A stretch of 51,622 nt of DNA from Succinivibrionaceae bacterium (GTDB taxonomy: Bacteria; Pseudomonadota; Gammaproteobacteria; Enterobacterales; Succinivibrionaceae). The notes beneath the pieces are model-generated. The model searched no databases. It worked only from the letters and a program-made list of their open reading frames with translations, and was not told the origin of the DNA. Shown here piece after piece: positions 1 through 8,899 of the stretch. The translations under genes and the position numbers were made by a program. The stretch covers positions 1-51,622 of the forward strand of contig JAEEOK010000121.1 of the NCBI GenBank assembly GCA_016284235.1, in the 5' to 3' direction. Within the stretch, counting starts at the first letter, position 1; each line of letters opens with the position of its first letter.

Positions 1-59
1 CATATAGTGTATGGTATTATATGCACATATATCTTTTTTGATTATTTGTAGTAATATTT

Positions 60-2084
60 ATGTACATTTCTTACTCCGGAGCAGACTCGCAGTATGCCTC
101 AGCTGCTGAGTCATTTCGTCATGGTACCAAGACCTCGGTGCAATACACCTATTTAGGCAGAGTTGTTGATCGAGAAAAGGGTATCTATAAAAACAGTGAG
201 AGAGGTTATTTCACATATGATCCGGAAACAAATACCTATGGATCTGTTCCGGATGATTTTGTACCTCCGGTTTTCAAGGACGGAAGAGCACGGACAGATC
301 GAGTCCTGCTGGATTTTGGTGACGCATATCTGCTTAACGAAGTTCTGCATAAATCAGGTCTGATGGAATTAATAGACAGTATTGGATATGGCAATTCTGA
401 CACTCTTCATGCCATGGTACTTTTTTACATTCTGTCTGCCGATGCCAACTGTAATGCCATCACCTGGTATCAGGGGAATGTTGTCAAAATGCTTTATCCT
501 AAAGCCAACATGACCAGTCAGCGTATCAGCGATTTTCTTGCCGCTATAGGCACACCTGAAAAGCAGATGACATTCCAAAAAAACTATATCAGTTATGTCG
601 TGAAACATTACAGTTGCGACAAGAACATTCTTATAGACAGCAGCGGACTTCCGAATGGCAACCACACCTGGCTCACGGCAGTGAGCAACCACAATGGAAC
701 AATCAGTAATGAAATAAGACTGATATTTGTAGTTCAGAGAGAGTCAGGGATGCCGCTATACTACCAGGCTATTCCCGGTAATATTGTTGATGTGTCAACT
801 CTTGAGAGAACGTTGTGCCATCTTAATGCTCTGGGAATAGATATCTCTTCATGCATTATGGACGCCGGGTATAACAGCGGTGATAATCTTGATTTGTTTT
901 ACAACGATGACGGCACACTCAAAATTGAGTACATGACCAGAGTCAAATCCGGAGATGCCGCCTTCAAAATAATCCTTGAGGAAGAACTTGCTACTCTGGA
1001 AAGCGGTGAGAACTTCGTTCAGTATGCCAACAGGTATCTGTTTATCAAAAAGAGAAAAATCCAGGCTGGCAGTGACGGGAAAAAGACTGCCTGGATGTAT
1101 CTGGGGCTGGACTGTCCGCGGAAGAATGATGAACTGCACAAACTGTTCAAAAGGGCTGAAAACAACAGGCTTTCACAGGATGATGTTTATGCCGCCATGC
1201 AGCATCAGGGGATATTCGCTCTTATTACCGGAAAAGAATATTCTATAGAAGAGCTTCTTCCAGCATACTATCAGAGACAGTCAGCCGAGCAGATTTTTGA
1301 CTTTGCCAAAAACTACACAAAATTACTTCCTCTCAGGGTTCAGAGCGTTGAAACATTCAACGGACATCTGCTGCTGTCTTATATATGCTCCTGCGTTGTG
1401 AAAATGATGCAGAACAAACTGAAAGATGCGGATTTATTCATGGGTGCCCGTTTCAGCTGTCTGAGAAACCAGAAATGTACGGTGTATTCCCGTAGTCTTG
1501 TAACCTCAGTACCGCAAAAGAATGCCAGCGATACCTACAAGGCATTTGGAATAAAATCTCCTGCATCCATGATCATAGGTGAAGACAATCTGCTAAAGTA
1601 CAGTCCTTCAGAACAGGATCCAAAATGGTCGAAGTTCATGAATGAATCCAGGGCAAACAAGGAAAAAGTCAAAGCCAAAGATAGCGGGACAACTGCAACC
1701 GGGAACAGGCAGAATGATGCTGAAACAAGTACAAAAACACCTGAAAATTTACCGGATGTCACAAACTCCTCACAAACTTCGGCAGCAACAAGTAAATCAG
1801 CAGAGCAACCAGAATCTTCAGATCAGAGTGAAACAAAAGAAAATAAAAAACGAGGCAGACCAAAGGGAGCCAAAAACAAAAAGACCCTGGAACGGGAAGC
1901 TCGACTTGCAGCTGAAGGAGATGAATCGGTAAAGCGAGGTCGTGGAAGGCCCAGAGGTGCGAAAAACAAAAAGACTCTTGAACGGGAAGCAAAACTCATT
2001 GCCGAAGGTGTAATGTCACCTCCTAAACGGAAGCCTGGCAGACCTAAAGGTTCAAGGAACAAGAAGAAAATGACGAATAGTTAA
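60..2084 (+). CDS. IS4/IS1634-type DDE transposase with C-terminal AT-hook-like repeats
   Basis: A 674-residue transposase that should cut and join insertion-sequence ends. The RNase H-fold landmarks are visible: a first Asp in ILIDSSGLPNG, a second in IMDAGYNSGDN, and a YREK-type signature (YYQRQSAEQIFDFAK, with Y-x2-R-x3-E-x6-K spacing) around the catalytic Glu. The SNHNGTISNEIRLIFVV and PGNIVDVSTL stretches are typical of IS4/IS1634 relatives. About residues 555-595 are a low-complexity, Ser/Thr/Gln-rich linker. The last 80 residues hold three GRPKG/GRPRG basic repeats, which is unusual. The frame looks intact. The ATG at 60 has no good ribosome-binding site, so the start is uncertain, and the left end of the element may lie outside the window. 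I could not identify terminal inverted repeats. Confidence 0.85.
   Translation: MYISYSGADSQYASAAESFRHGTKTSVQYTYLGRVVDREKGIYKNSERGYFTYDPETNTYGSVPDDFVPPVFKDGRARTDRVLLDFGDAYLLNEVLHKSGLMELIDSIGYGNSDTLHAMVLFYILSADANCNAITWYQGNVVKMLYPKANMTSQRISDFLAAIGTPEKQMTFQKNYISYVVKHYSCDKNILIDSSGLPNGNHTWLTAVSNHNGTISNEIRLIFVVQRESGMPLYYQAIPGNIVDVSTLERTLCHLNALGIDISSCIMDAGYNSGDNLDLFYNDDGTLKIEYMTRVKSGDAAFKIILEEELATLESGENFVQYANRYLFIKKRKIQAGSDGKKTAWMYLGLDCPRKNDELHKLFKRAENNRLSQDDVYAAMQHQGIFALITGKEYSIEELLPAYYQRQSAEQIFDFAKNYTKLLPLRVQSVETFNGHLLLSYICSCVVKMMQNKLKDADLFMGARFSCLRNQKCTVYSRSLVTSVPQKNASDTYKAFGIKSPASMIIGEDNLLKYSPSEQDPKWSKFMNESRANKEKVKAKDSGTTATGNRQNDAETSTKTPENLPDVTNSSQTSAATSKSAEQPESSDQSETKENKKRGRPKGAKNKKTLEREARLAAEGDESVKRGRGRPRGAKNKKTLEREAKLIAEGVMSPPKRKPGRPKGSRNKKKMTNS
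1836..2075 (+). repeat. Triple AT-hook-like repeat inside the transposase
   Basis: The 3' end of the transposase gene encodes three related basic blocks: KKRGRPKGAKNKKTLERE, RGRGRPRGAKNKKTLERE and KRKPGRPKGSRNKKK. They are separated by short acidic/alanine segments (LAAEGDES, LIAEGVMS). The GRP core flanked by K/R is the AT-hook minor-groove motif. The first two units are nearly identical at DNA level, so this is an internal tandem duplication. Confidence 0.8.
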
Positions 2085-2439
2085 CCGGATCTGAATTCAG
2101 AGGAACTTGCATCACAGGAACTGAAATAACAGGCTGTGAATTGTGATATACCTTCAGGCAGTCAAAATCGTTGAATGCTATTTCTAAACAGATCCCCGCA
2201 GGTGTATCAATTATCTTCATTGAAACAAGCGGGGGTAAGAATAAAAATTTGTGCTTAGAAAATATACCCGGGAAGTTAAGTTGAGAGATACCTGCGGATG
2301 AACAGCCGGACACCGCATCATCGATGCTCCGGCTCGCTGACGGCACCGGAGGTCTGCCGTCTCCTGAAATTCAAATGAATACCGTTTTTTTCACAGCCGG
2401 CTTCATGTCTCAGATCAGATGAGCGCCGGCTTTTGACAG
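2085..2439. other. Intergenic stretch between transposase and rsuA
   Basis: No coding frame is supported over these 355 bases. They contain a 6-bp inverted repeat (CCCCGC/GCGGGG) with a long loop near 2196-2236 and, near the rsuA side, a 7-bp inverted repeat that may be a terminator. The right end of the insertion sequence probably lies here, but I could not fix it. Confidence 0.5.
2396..2434. terminator. Possible terminator hairpin between transposase and rsuA
   Basis: AGCCGGC (2396-2402) pairs perfectly with GCCGGCT (2425-2431) across a 22-base loop, and four Ts follow on the plus strand. The loop is long and the T tract short, so it is a weak candidate. The transposase and rsuA converge here, where a terminator would be expected. 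Confidence 0.35.
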
Positions 2440-3144
2440 TTAAAAAAGTTCTATTTCATCCCGGCGCAGTCTGCGATACTGTCCCTCCTCAAGAGCCGGA
2501 TCAAGTGCAAGAGGGCCGACTGCAATACGGTGAAGAGCAACAACCTGATTTCCGCCTGCCTGGATCATCCTTTTAACCTGATGATATTTTCCTTCATAAA
2601 TCACCAGATCTATCTCGTGATCATTTCTAATCTCAACCTCGGCAGGTGAAGTCGGTTTCTTTTCTCCGGCAAGTAGGATCCCTTTTCTGAGCATGTCTGT
2701 CAGTTCCTCTGTCACAGGATCTGCAAGCATAACTCTGTATGTCTTGCCAAGATGCTTTTTAGGCGATGATATCCTGTGGGACCACTGTCCGTCGTTTGTA
2801 ACAAGAAGCAGTCCGGTGGTATCAAGATCCAGTCTGCCCACACAGTGGCAGGAGTTGATTCCGGGCACATCCCTCATATGAACAAAAACAACAGGGTTGT
2901 GAGAATCATCGTTTGCACAAACACAGCCATCCGGCTTATTAAGCATATAGTAGAGTTTGTCATACACTTCAACTCTCTGCCCTGCATACTCGACTTCATC
3001 TCCGATCTCTGTTTTAAAGGATGCGTCACGTATAATTTTTCCGTTTACAGAAACCTGTCCGGCTCTGATAACCTTGCCGGAAACCGAGCGGCTTATTTCA
3101 AAACACTCTGTTAAAAAACGATCCAGTCTTTTTGTTTCTGACAA
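2440..3144 (-). CDS. rsuA: 16S rRNA pseudouridine(516) synthase
   Basis: RsuA converts U516 of 16S rRNA to pseudouridine. The 234-residue protein has an N-terminal S4 RNA-binding domain (about residues 4-60, including RLDRFLTECFEISR and VSVNGKIIRDA). The catalytic domain follows, with the GRLDLDTTGLLLVTNDG motif holding the catalytic Asp (about D106), and then the EGKYHQVKRMIQAGGN and VVALHRIAVGPLAL motifs near the end. The length fits RsuA (about 231 in E. coli) better than the longer RluB. Translation appears to begin at a TTG, five bases after GAGGTG. It is a monocistronic housekeeping gene, convergent with the transposase. Confidence 0.93.
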   Translation of the reverse strand: MSETKRLDRFLTECFEISRSVSGKVIRAGQVSVNGKIIRDASFKTEIGDEVEYAGQRVEVYDKLYYMLNKPDGCVCANDDSHNPVVFVHMRDVPGINSCHCVGRLDLDTTGLLLVTNDGQWSHRISSPKKHLGKTYRVMLADPVTEELTDMLRKGILLAGEKKPTSPAEVEIRNDHEIDLVIYEGKYHQVKRMIQAGGNQVVALHRIAVGPLALDPALEEGQYRRLRRDEIELF

Positions 3145-3651
3145 ATCACACCTCTCTCATCTCAACCCGCAGACAATAGCTATATTAGCACAAGCCGCTA
3201 ATTTTGACATTCAGATACCTGAATACGTCCGCGCATCTTACCGGCAGACATTTCCGCCGCCTCAGTGGAGATTAAACGGTAAAAAAACTTCTGATAAAAA
3301 ATTAAATTTTGTTCATGATCGCCATATGCAAAATTACAGGATATATCACCATTCCGCGCGCGCCAGGCGTAACCTGCCGAATCTTAAAAAGAATTTGCAC
3401 TTTTGCTCACATATATCCATCGGGATCTTTAATATTACTGAACTTTTTTTGCTAATCTGCCGATAACTTCAGTAGTGTCTGTTCATTTGAACTCGTCATA
3501 AGCAGGCGACAAATATAAAACAGCTTATGCACAGTGATGCCTGCGGCAGTAAAGCATAACCGGGCCGATTAAATCAGTCATGTACGGCAGCACGTCTATA
3601 CATTAAATTTTTTTCTTAACACAGTCAAAAATAATATATGGAGGAAAGCTG
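3145..3651. other. Intergenic stretch, no gene seen
   Basis: About 500 bases between rsuA and a small plus-strand gene. A 169-codon open frame crosses the rsuA start, but it has no start signal of its own and no recognisable protein character. The stretch should hold the rsuA promoter and that of the small gene at 3652. No convincing box pair was singled out. Confidence 0.5.
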
Positions 3652-3942
3652 ATGAAATTTTCAGATATCTTGTTAGAAAAGATGCTTGAAAAGAGCACAC
3701 CTCCGGATCAATTAATGAAAAGCGGTGTGATAAACATAGATGATCATAAATTCACGTATGAGGCAAAAGTTTATAGATTTAAATCAACAATAGGATTAGA
3801 TAACGGAAGAATAGTTAAATTAAAAGTTATCGATGAAAAAAATAAAATACTTATAGAATATGATCACTATTGGATTATTAAACCAGCTTTTACTTTATCT
3901 AAAGAAGTTCTCGAACGTATTCTTAATGAATTTAATTCTTGA
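3652..3942 (+). CDS. Small hypothetical protein, DUF7678-like
   Basis: A 96-residue soluble protein with no signal peptide or membrane segment. A strong ribosome-binding site (GGAGGAAAGCTG before the ATG) and a clean stop support a real gene. The core, FTYEAKVYRFKSTIGLDNG followed by RIVKLKVIDEKNK, ILIEYDHYWIIKP and a terminal helix, resembles small proteins I associate with DUF7678 (pattern EAKVF-x-SxYGIxxGRISKL...YDRGW). Those are known mostly from phages and conjugative elements and their function is unknown. The gene is AT-richer than rsuA and stands alone, which fits acquisition. The family assignment comes from memory of the pattern. Confidence 0.6.
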   Translation: MKFSDILLEKMLEKSTPPDQLMKSGVINIDDHKFTYEAKVYRFKSTIGLDNGRIVKLKVIDEKNKILIEYDHYWIIKPAFTLSKEVLERILNEFNS

Positions 3943-4238
3943 CGCCAGCATAGTTCTGCACAAATTGCCGGATCAGGTATGAGTTTGAGAAAACTCAGAC
4001 AGTTTTTTTCTTCACCTCAGAAAAAGCTGATCCGCAATCAACAGAAAATCCAAACCGAAGATTTATGAAAAACAGAAACAGGTATACAAAACTGGTGCAC
4101 ATTACAACGTGACACACTCAAACTCGGCGCATGACCAGCCGTACATTAAAAATCACAGCTTTGTGAGCTAATGGATTTACTTATGAAATGAAAAAAAAGA
4201 AACGCAGACTATCGTTTCAGTATTGCCCTGCTCTGTTT

Positions 4239-4775
4239 TTAAGCTTCATCTGAACGATGAACAGAATCAATTCCCTGCCTGTAGTACTTATTCAGAATCC
4301 GGGATGTTAGTCCGCGTGCTCTCAAATATCCCCTCAGAGAGCTTGCCATAACAGCAACTCCTCCCGGAATTACAGCGTATCTCATAGAAATTTCCCCCTG
4401 ATCTCCCAGCATACCTGTTAAATAAACCGCGGACATAAAAAGACAAAGGGTAAAGATCAGGATGCGGGGTTCCCAGACTGCTATCTGAAAAAAATCCGAT
4501 GCAAATTCCTGCGGTACTGCATCAGATCGCTTAAACCTGGCACTGATTCCCGTGTATTTCATCCACTGAAACACCGCCACGCCAACAGCAAGAAAAACAA
4601 AAAGCCAGTAGTAGAGCAAAGGAATATGAACCGCCTTCGCTCTTAAACACAGTTCCTGGATTGACAGCAAAAAGGGAACACTGATCAACAGCAGCGCAGC
4701 AAGCTCCATAGATCTTATTCTTTTGAGCTCGCGTCTCATTGATCTGATTTCCTCTGAAATAACAGGAACAGACAC
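4239..4775 (-). CDS. Hypothetical inner-membrane protein, four predicted helices
   Basis: A 178-residue protein with about four hydrophobic segments: around residues 23-45 (MELAALLLISVPFLLSI), 53-72 (LLYYWLFVFLAVGVAVF), 98-118 (ILIFTLCLFMSAVYLTG) and 130-145 (YAVIPGGVAVMASSL). Between helices 2 and 3 lies a cytoplasmic-looking loop rich in K/R. The start appears to be a GTG four bases after the stop of the upstream DUF5718-like gene, so the two are probably co-transcribed. I do not recognise the family. The last 20 residues (RILNKYYRQGIDSVHRS) are polar. Confidence 0.6.
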   Translation of the reverse strand: MSVPVISEEIRSMRRELKRIRSMELAALLLISVPFLLSIQELCLRAKAVHIPLLYYWLFVFLAVGVAVFQWMKYTGISARFKRSDAVPQEFASDFFQIAVWEPRILIFTLCLFMSAVYLTGMLGDQGEISMRYAVIPGGVAVMASSLRGYLRARGLTSRILNKYYRQGIDSVHRSDEA

Positions 4776-4779
4776 TTCT

Positions 4780-5604
4780 TTAAACTACCTTCTGAACAAG
4801 CAGAGGGCAGGTAATTTCACCGAACTTGCGGGCTGACACCAGATCTACAATTTTTTCAGGAGAATAATCAGCAGTACTGTAGACTGCAACTACACTCAAA
4901 TCACCCTTTTTAAGATAATTGGTACTTCCGAATTCAGTATATCTTGTAGCGCCGATAGATATCAGGCATCTGGCCGGACGGCCGAGTCTGATAATATAAC
5001 TGTTAATATCCTCCACCGGTCCCTCATCCTTCTGATTGTTCATTTTATCTACAATCCAGCCGGTAAGCTTTTCATACATATAACTATAGTCAACAACCGC
5101 ACTGTCAACACCGTACGGATGACACTGCCCGTCCCTAATCAGAAAACTGGCAATGCGGTAGCTGTCAAGAACACCGCCGGCAGAGAATCGATCTATAGGT
5201 ACTGTAACGCTTGAAAATCCCTTTGAACATGCTCCCCAGTTTTTCTTTTCAGAAATCTTTCTTGCTCCGGGACGCCTGATTGAGCAGTCGTTATAGGCAC
5301 CGAAGCACTCTGCTGAAAGACTGAGAACCCTGTCACCCGCATAATTGATATTAAAGATCACACCGACCTCCGGCTCAATCTGAAGGTTGTCCGCCCCCTC
5401 GGGAAAACAGATCGTGTCGCTGCTTAAAGGGTAGACTGACAGAAAGCTGTCATTCATGCCGGGCAGATAGAATGGAAACACAGCCTTCGGTGCCGTCACC
5501 TCCGCGGTTCTGATAGACTTAAAATCAGCAGCCTCTCCCGCCTGCTCCAGATGACCTGCAAAATTTCCTGCAACACCGAATCCCAAAACACTAGTCAAAT
5601 CCAT
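4780..5604 (-). CDS. DUF5718-like protein of unknown function
   Basis: A 274-residue soluble protein beginning MDLTSVLGFGVAGNFAGHLE, a start I associate with the DUF5718 family of enteric and related proteobacteria. AGGAT sits nine bases before the ATG. The middle part (EPEVGVIFNINYAGDRV, ECFGAYNDCSIRRPGA, KNWGACSKG) resembles the beta-rich fumarylacetoacetate-hydrolase-like fold proposed for such proteins, but no metal-binding signature is clear enough to claim a reaction. It probably forms a two-gene operon with the membrane protein downstream. The family name is moderately sure and the function unknown. Confidence 0.6.
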   Translation of the reverse strand: MDLTSVLGFGVAGNFAGHLEQAGEAADFKSIRTAEVTAPKAVFPFYLPGMNDSFLSVYPLSSDTICFPEGADNLQIEPEVGVIFNINYAGDRVLSLSAECFGAYNDCSIRRPGARKISEKKNWGACSKGFSSVTVPIDRFSAGGVLDSYRIASFLIRDGQCHPYGVDSAVVDYSYMYEKLTGWIVDKMNNQKDEGPVEDINSYIIRLGRPARCLISIGATRYTEFGSTNYLKKGDLSVVAVYSTADYSPEKIVDLVSARKFGEITCPLLVQKVV

Positions 5605-5702
5605 AATAAAATCCTAAATCAGAACAACACAAATCCGGATCTCTGCTGAAATCTTCCACACAACCCGGCGATATCCGCCAATTCTAGCACAAAACAGACA
5701 AT

Positions 5703-7949
5703 CTATTTTATCTGGGCAAAGAGCTTTGCTGTTTCAGCTTCACTCAGCCCGTACAGCTTCGCAAGACGGCGATCAACCTCATCCATCAGAGCAGATTCCT
5801 CCGAAGAAGAGATATGATTATCAATAAGTCTGTCAGCAAGACCTATGAACTCCTCCTGCAGATCACCGTCCGGAACTTTCAGCGGTATGCTTTCAAGATG
5901 GGCCCGCAGAACCTTGGTTGCATGAAATTTCTTCTGATAGATAAATCTTGCTATGCGAGAATTAAGCAGGAGAAGAATATATTTAATGCCAAGCCCCGGA
6001 ATCTTCGGTATCAGAATATTTGCACTGTTGAGAGAAAGCATGCCGCGGGAATCATAGGCAACTATGAGATCCTTGTTTATAAAACGATAGAAAAGTTTCT
6101 CCGACGCCCTGTACAGCTCCTCCCTGGCAACCTGCTGAAACTCATCGGGAACAAATTCAATGTATTTGATGTTCTTATGATTAATCCTGTACCGATCTAT
6201 GTTTATTCCCTTCAGAACAGGCTCGTTTCTTTTGTCCTTCTCATCCTTGAGCTTGCCTTCATTGTCACCGGTAACAATGCCGATTGCCCAGTCAGCCTGA
6301 TCCTTCAGATACGTCACACCTTCAGTATTCATAATTTTGCTTAAAAGCCGGTGATCATCATCCTCAACATTCAAATCAAACTCATTGTCAAATATCCGGT
6401 TCTCAGACAAAACAAAGGATTTTCCCGCTGTCGTCACTGCAGCATTTTCACATCTGAGAAGATTATCTGCACTGTTCCCAGATTCCCGGCGCAGAGTCAG
6501 AATAACGCTTGGACAGGATACTCCGTCGAACTGATTACCCATAAATCTGCAGCTGACAACCGATGTCTGCTCTGCAATTATTGATCTGACAGGATAATGA
6601 CATGCCGTATTAAGAATGCTCTCCGGCAGAATGAAACTGATGCAGTCTCCCTTTCTGGTGATATTGATACTCTGCTCTACAAAAAGTGCAAAACTTTCAC
6701 AAATCCTGTTTACAACGGTATTAAAGTGGCGAGCCAGATCTTTTTTCTGCTTCTGATCATAAGACACTCCCCACGGCGGATTTCCCAGTACGCACAGAGG
6801 CTCGTCCCCGTCCTGTGCTCCTGAAAAACGGTAATTCTCATCAAGATAGTCGCTGACTGTAATCCTGCTGTACAGTTCTTTTAAAGGAATATCAGGCGAC
6901 CTGAGAAAAAAATTAATACGGCATATGGATACTGCCATTGAATCAATATCAGATCCCCTCACGTTTTTCCAGGAAACTGCATCTGGCAGATTAATCAGAA
7001 AGTTTCCGGTTCCGCAGCACGGATCGTAATATCTGATGCTGTCACCCAGCATTTCAATGTCACTAAGACCTGTAATCAGCCATCCGGCAACCTTCTGAGG
7101 AGTGTAGTAGATCCCTTTGCTGTTTCGAACGGAAAGTGAACTGAGTGACAGATAAATCAATCCCAGCAGATCCTCGTGTTTAACAAAGAAGAACTCAATC
7201 TGAAACAGATCAGAATATTTATTAACCGTCTCAAGAGCAAGTTCCTGATTTATTATCAGATCATCAATGAGAGGCTTCAGGGTGAGCATGTCCATTTTTC
7301 CGCTGAGATAATTTTTCAGCAAATCGGAGGAGGAACACATCCACAATCCCAGACGCTGATTGATAATCTGCAGAGAGCATTCAGCCAGAATCAGAGAAAT
7401 AAGAAGCGGGGAATTGGAAGCTCCTGCATATTTTTCATAAATTCTGAGAAGCTCGGCCACACTCTCCCGGTTAGGCGAATATGCCGTAAGGTAATGCTCG
7501 TAATACTCGCTTTTATTGTTAAAAACCTTGTTTCTTCTGGACTTAAGTCTGGTGTTTCCCTCATCCTCAAGACTGTCTCTTATGGCCATGATGGTGTGGC
7601 GGTAAAAGAACGGTTTGTTCTGATAAATTCTGTCGGGAGATATCTTTTTAAGTCTAATCCAGTTATTTGCAGTTTCAGGTGTAATATTCAGAGCGCAGGA
7701 AACAGATTCAATGCCGAAAAGCTCATGCAGATTGAAAAGAAGATCCCTGTGCTTATTGATGTAATCCACTGACTGTGAAGGTATATATATCTCTTCATCT
7801 ATTATTTCACCGTCAGTAATAATATTTTTAGTAAGAAGTTCTATAACCTGACCGCAGCTGATACCGATGCGGGAGGCTGCATTTTCAATTTTTATGAGTT
7901 TCATACCGGTAAAAAAATCCGAACAATGATTAAACTTTAAAGACTTCAT
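5703..7949 (-). CDS. N6-adenine DNA methyltransferase-like protein, possibly orphan
   Basis: Probably methylates adenine in DNA with S-adenosylmethionine. Counting from an upstream TTG (7967), the AdoMet-binding motif I is YYDPCCGTGNFLINLP (about residues 313-328), preceded by the usual GIYYTPQKVAGWL. The catalytic motif IV is GNPPWG (about 395-400). The N-terminal 130 residues look like two helix-turn-helix units (KIENAASRIGISCGQVIELL; ALNITPETANNWIRLKKIS). The C-terminal 200 residues resemble the target-recognition part of Type I-like/TaqI-like enzymes. No PD-(D/E)XK or HNH nuclease motif was found in it, and neither neighbour is a nuclease or an S subunit. Possible starts are TTG 7967, ATG 7949 and ATG 7904; none has a strong ribosome-binding site. 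It may be a solitary methylase or part of a split defence locus. Confidence 0.8.
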   Translation of the reverse strand: MKSLKFNHCSDFFTGMKLIKIENAASRIGISCGQVIELLTKNIITDGEIIDEEIYIPSQSVDYINKHRDLLFNLHELFGIESVSCALNITPETANNWIRLKKISPDRIYQNKPFFYRHTIMAIRDSLEDEGNTRLKSRRNKVFNNKSEYYEHYLTAYSPNRESVAELLRIYEKYAGASNSPLLISLILAECSLQIINQRLGLWMCSSSDLLKNYLSGKMDMLTLKPLIDDLIINQELALETVNKYSDLFQIEFFFVKHEDLLGLIYLSLSSLSVRNSKGIYYTPQKVAGWLITGLSDIEMLGDSIRYYDPCCGTGNFLINLPDAVSWKNVRGSDIDSMAVSICRINFFLRSPDIPLKELYSRITVSDYLDENYRFSGAQDGDEPLCVLGNPPWGVSYDQKQKKDLARHFNTVVNRICESFALFVEQSINITRKGDCISFILPESILNTACHYPVRSIIAEQTSVVSCRFMGNQFDGVSCPSVILTLRRESGNSADNLLRCENAAVTTAGKSFVLSENRIFDNEFDLNVEDDDHRLLSKIMNTEGVTYLKDQADWAIGIVTGDNEGKLKDEKDKRNEPVLKGINIDRYRINHKNIKYIEFVPDEFQQVAREELYRASEKLFYRFINKDLIVAYDSRGMLSLNSANILIPKIPGLGIKYILLLLNSRIARFIYQKKFHATKVLRAHLESIPLKVPDGDLQEEFIGLADRLIDNHISSSEESALMDEVDRRLAKLYGLSEAETAKLFAQIK

Positions 7950-7967
7950 CCTGTTCAGAAGAAGCAA

Positions 7968-8335
7968 AGCATCATCCTGAAAACAGATAATTTCAAGTCA
8001 TGGGATTATAGCAAAGGAAGAATTTTCTTTATGTGATATGCAGATGTTGACGCTAAAAAAAAATTTTTTCTGTTCAGAAAAGAAACTCTGAAAATCAGAA
8101 GCGATTAACGACCCCGAATCCGGCGGCATCAGGAATGCCGTGCAGGATCCTGTACTGAAAATCTGAAAGTGAAAACCCGCAGGTGACGCCCGCAGATTCG
8201 TTCATCCCCCGTCTGCACATGAAATAATTTTTCAGGCAACTCCCGCAGATGATCCGGGAAAAAAAACAGCACCCCGGAGGATGCCGTCTTAAAACGTAGG
8301 AAAGAGACTTTTACTTTATGTAATCTATACGTAAT
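7968..8335. other. Intergenic stretch, no gene seen
   Basis: About 370 bases upstream of the methyltransferase-like gene and downstream of a small minus-strand gene. It has several A- and T-runs but no convincing open frame and no clear terminator. The promoter of the methyltransferase gene should lie near 7970-8060. Confidence 0.4.
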
Positions 8336-8575
8336 CTATGCACAGAGGTTGAATTTCTGATCAAATCTTACAAGAGTTCTAATGAACAGCTCATAATTTG
8401 GAAGATTCGTAACATCACTTGTCTTGATGCGTCCCAGAATATCCATGTATTCAAGTCTTTCAGAATAATAAGTTTCGGCATCATGAATTTTATTAGCTTC
8501 AAGTGCGGAAATAATTGATTCGCTCAGAGTAATGATCTTATTCAGCAATGCTTCAAGTGTCAGTGTGTTGGACAT
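8336..8575 (-). CDS. Small all-helical hypothetical protein
   Basis: A 79-residue protein starting MSNTLTLEALLNKIITLSE. AAGGAG lies seven bases before the ATG, which makes this a real gene despite its size. The sequence is amphipathic and helical, with a hydrophobic heptad-like pattern in residues 5-30 and a second helix around DAETYYSERLEYMDILGRI. It recalls small FliT-like or secretion-chaperone proteins in length and helix pattern, but no flagellar gene is nearby, so I do not assign that. The genes on either side are unrelated, and it has its own apparent transcription unit. Confidence 0.6.
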   Translation of the reverse strand: MSNTLTLEALLNKIITLSESIISALEANKIHDAETYYSERLEYMDILGRIKTSDVTNLPNYELFIRTLVRFDQKFNLCA

Positions 8576-8769
8576 AATCTGCTCCTTGTGAAAAACAAAA
8601 TGTTTCAGAAAATTTATTCCTGTTATTCTGTGAAAAATTCATTCATTTTTCATGCCAGTTTTTCACGGGGTAAGACAGAAAAAGCATCAGATCATCTAAA
8701 GCGGATGAAGCAGTCTAACCACAGGGCGAACACCTGATTTACCGCCAGATTTTTCCTTGAAACCGCTGA

Positions 8770-8807
8770 AAAAGCAAAAACAGTCAGATTTGAATTTCTG
8801 ACTGTTT
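8770..8807 (-). terminator. Rho-independent terminator of the glycerate kinase gene
   Basis: On the minus strand an 11-bp perfect stem (AAACAGTCAGA / TCTGACTGTTT; plus-strand arms 8778-8788 and 8797-8807) has an 8-base loop and is followed by TTTTTGCTTTTT. It lies about 95 bases after the stop codon of the kinase gene. Confidence 0.85.
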
Positions 8808-8899
8808 CCGGGTATGTAAAACAATTCACACAGGATCAGCCGGATCGGTCTTAATGAAGCACGGAAAATTGACATAATCCCGGACGGAAAAACATTTTG

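Noticed and set aside
1823-2062. Minus-strand ORF over the transposase tail
   Set aside because: It is the antisense of the AT-hook repeats, without a start signal.
4020-4100. Similarity to 14395-14455 (GATCCGC ... AACAG ... GGTATACAAA ... TGCAC)
   Set aside because: A few short matches in AT-rich DNA with shifting gaps. Downstream sequence does not match, so it is too weak to call a repeat.
8336-8575. FliT-type flagellar chaperone
   Set aside because: Size and helices are compatible, but no flagellar genes adjoin it and no specific motif supports the name.
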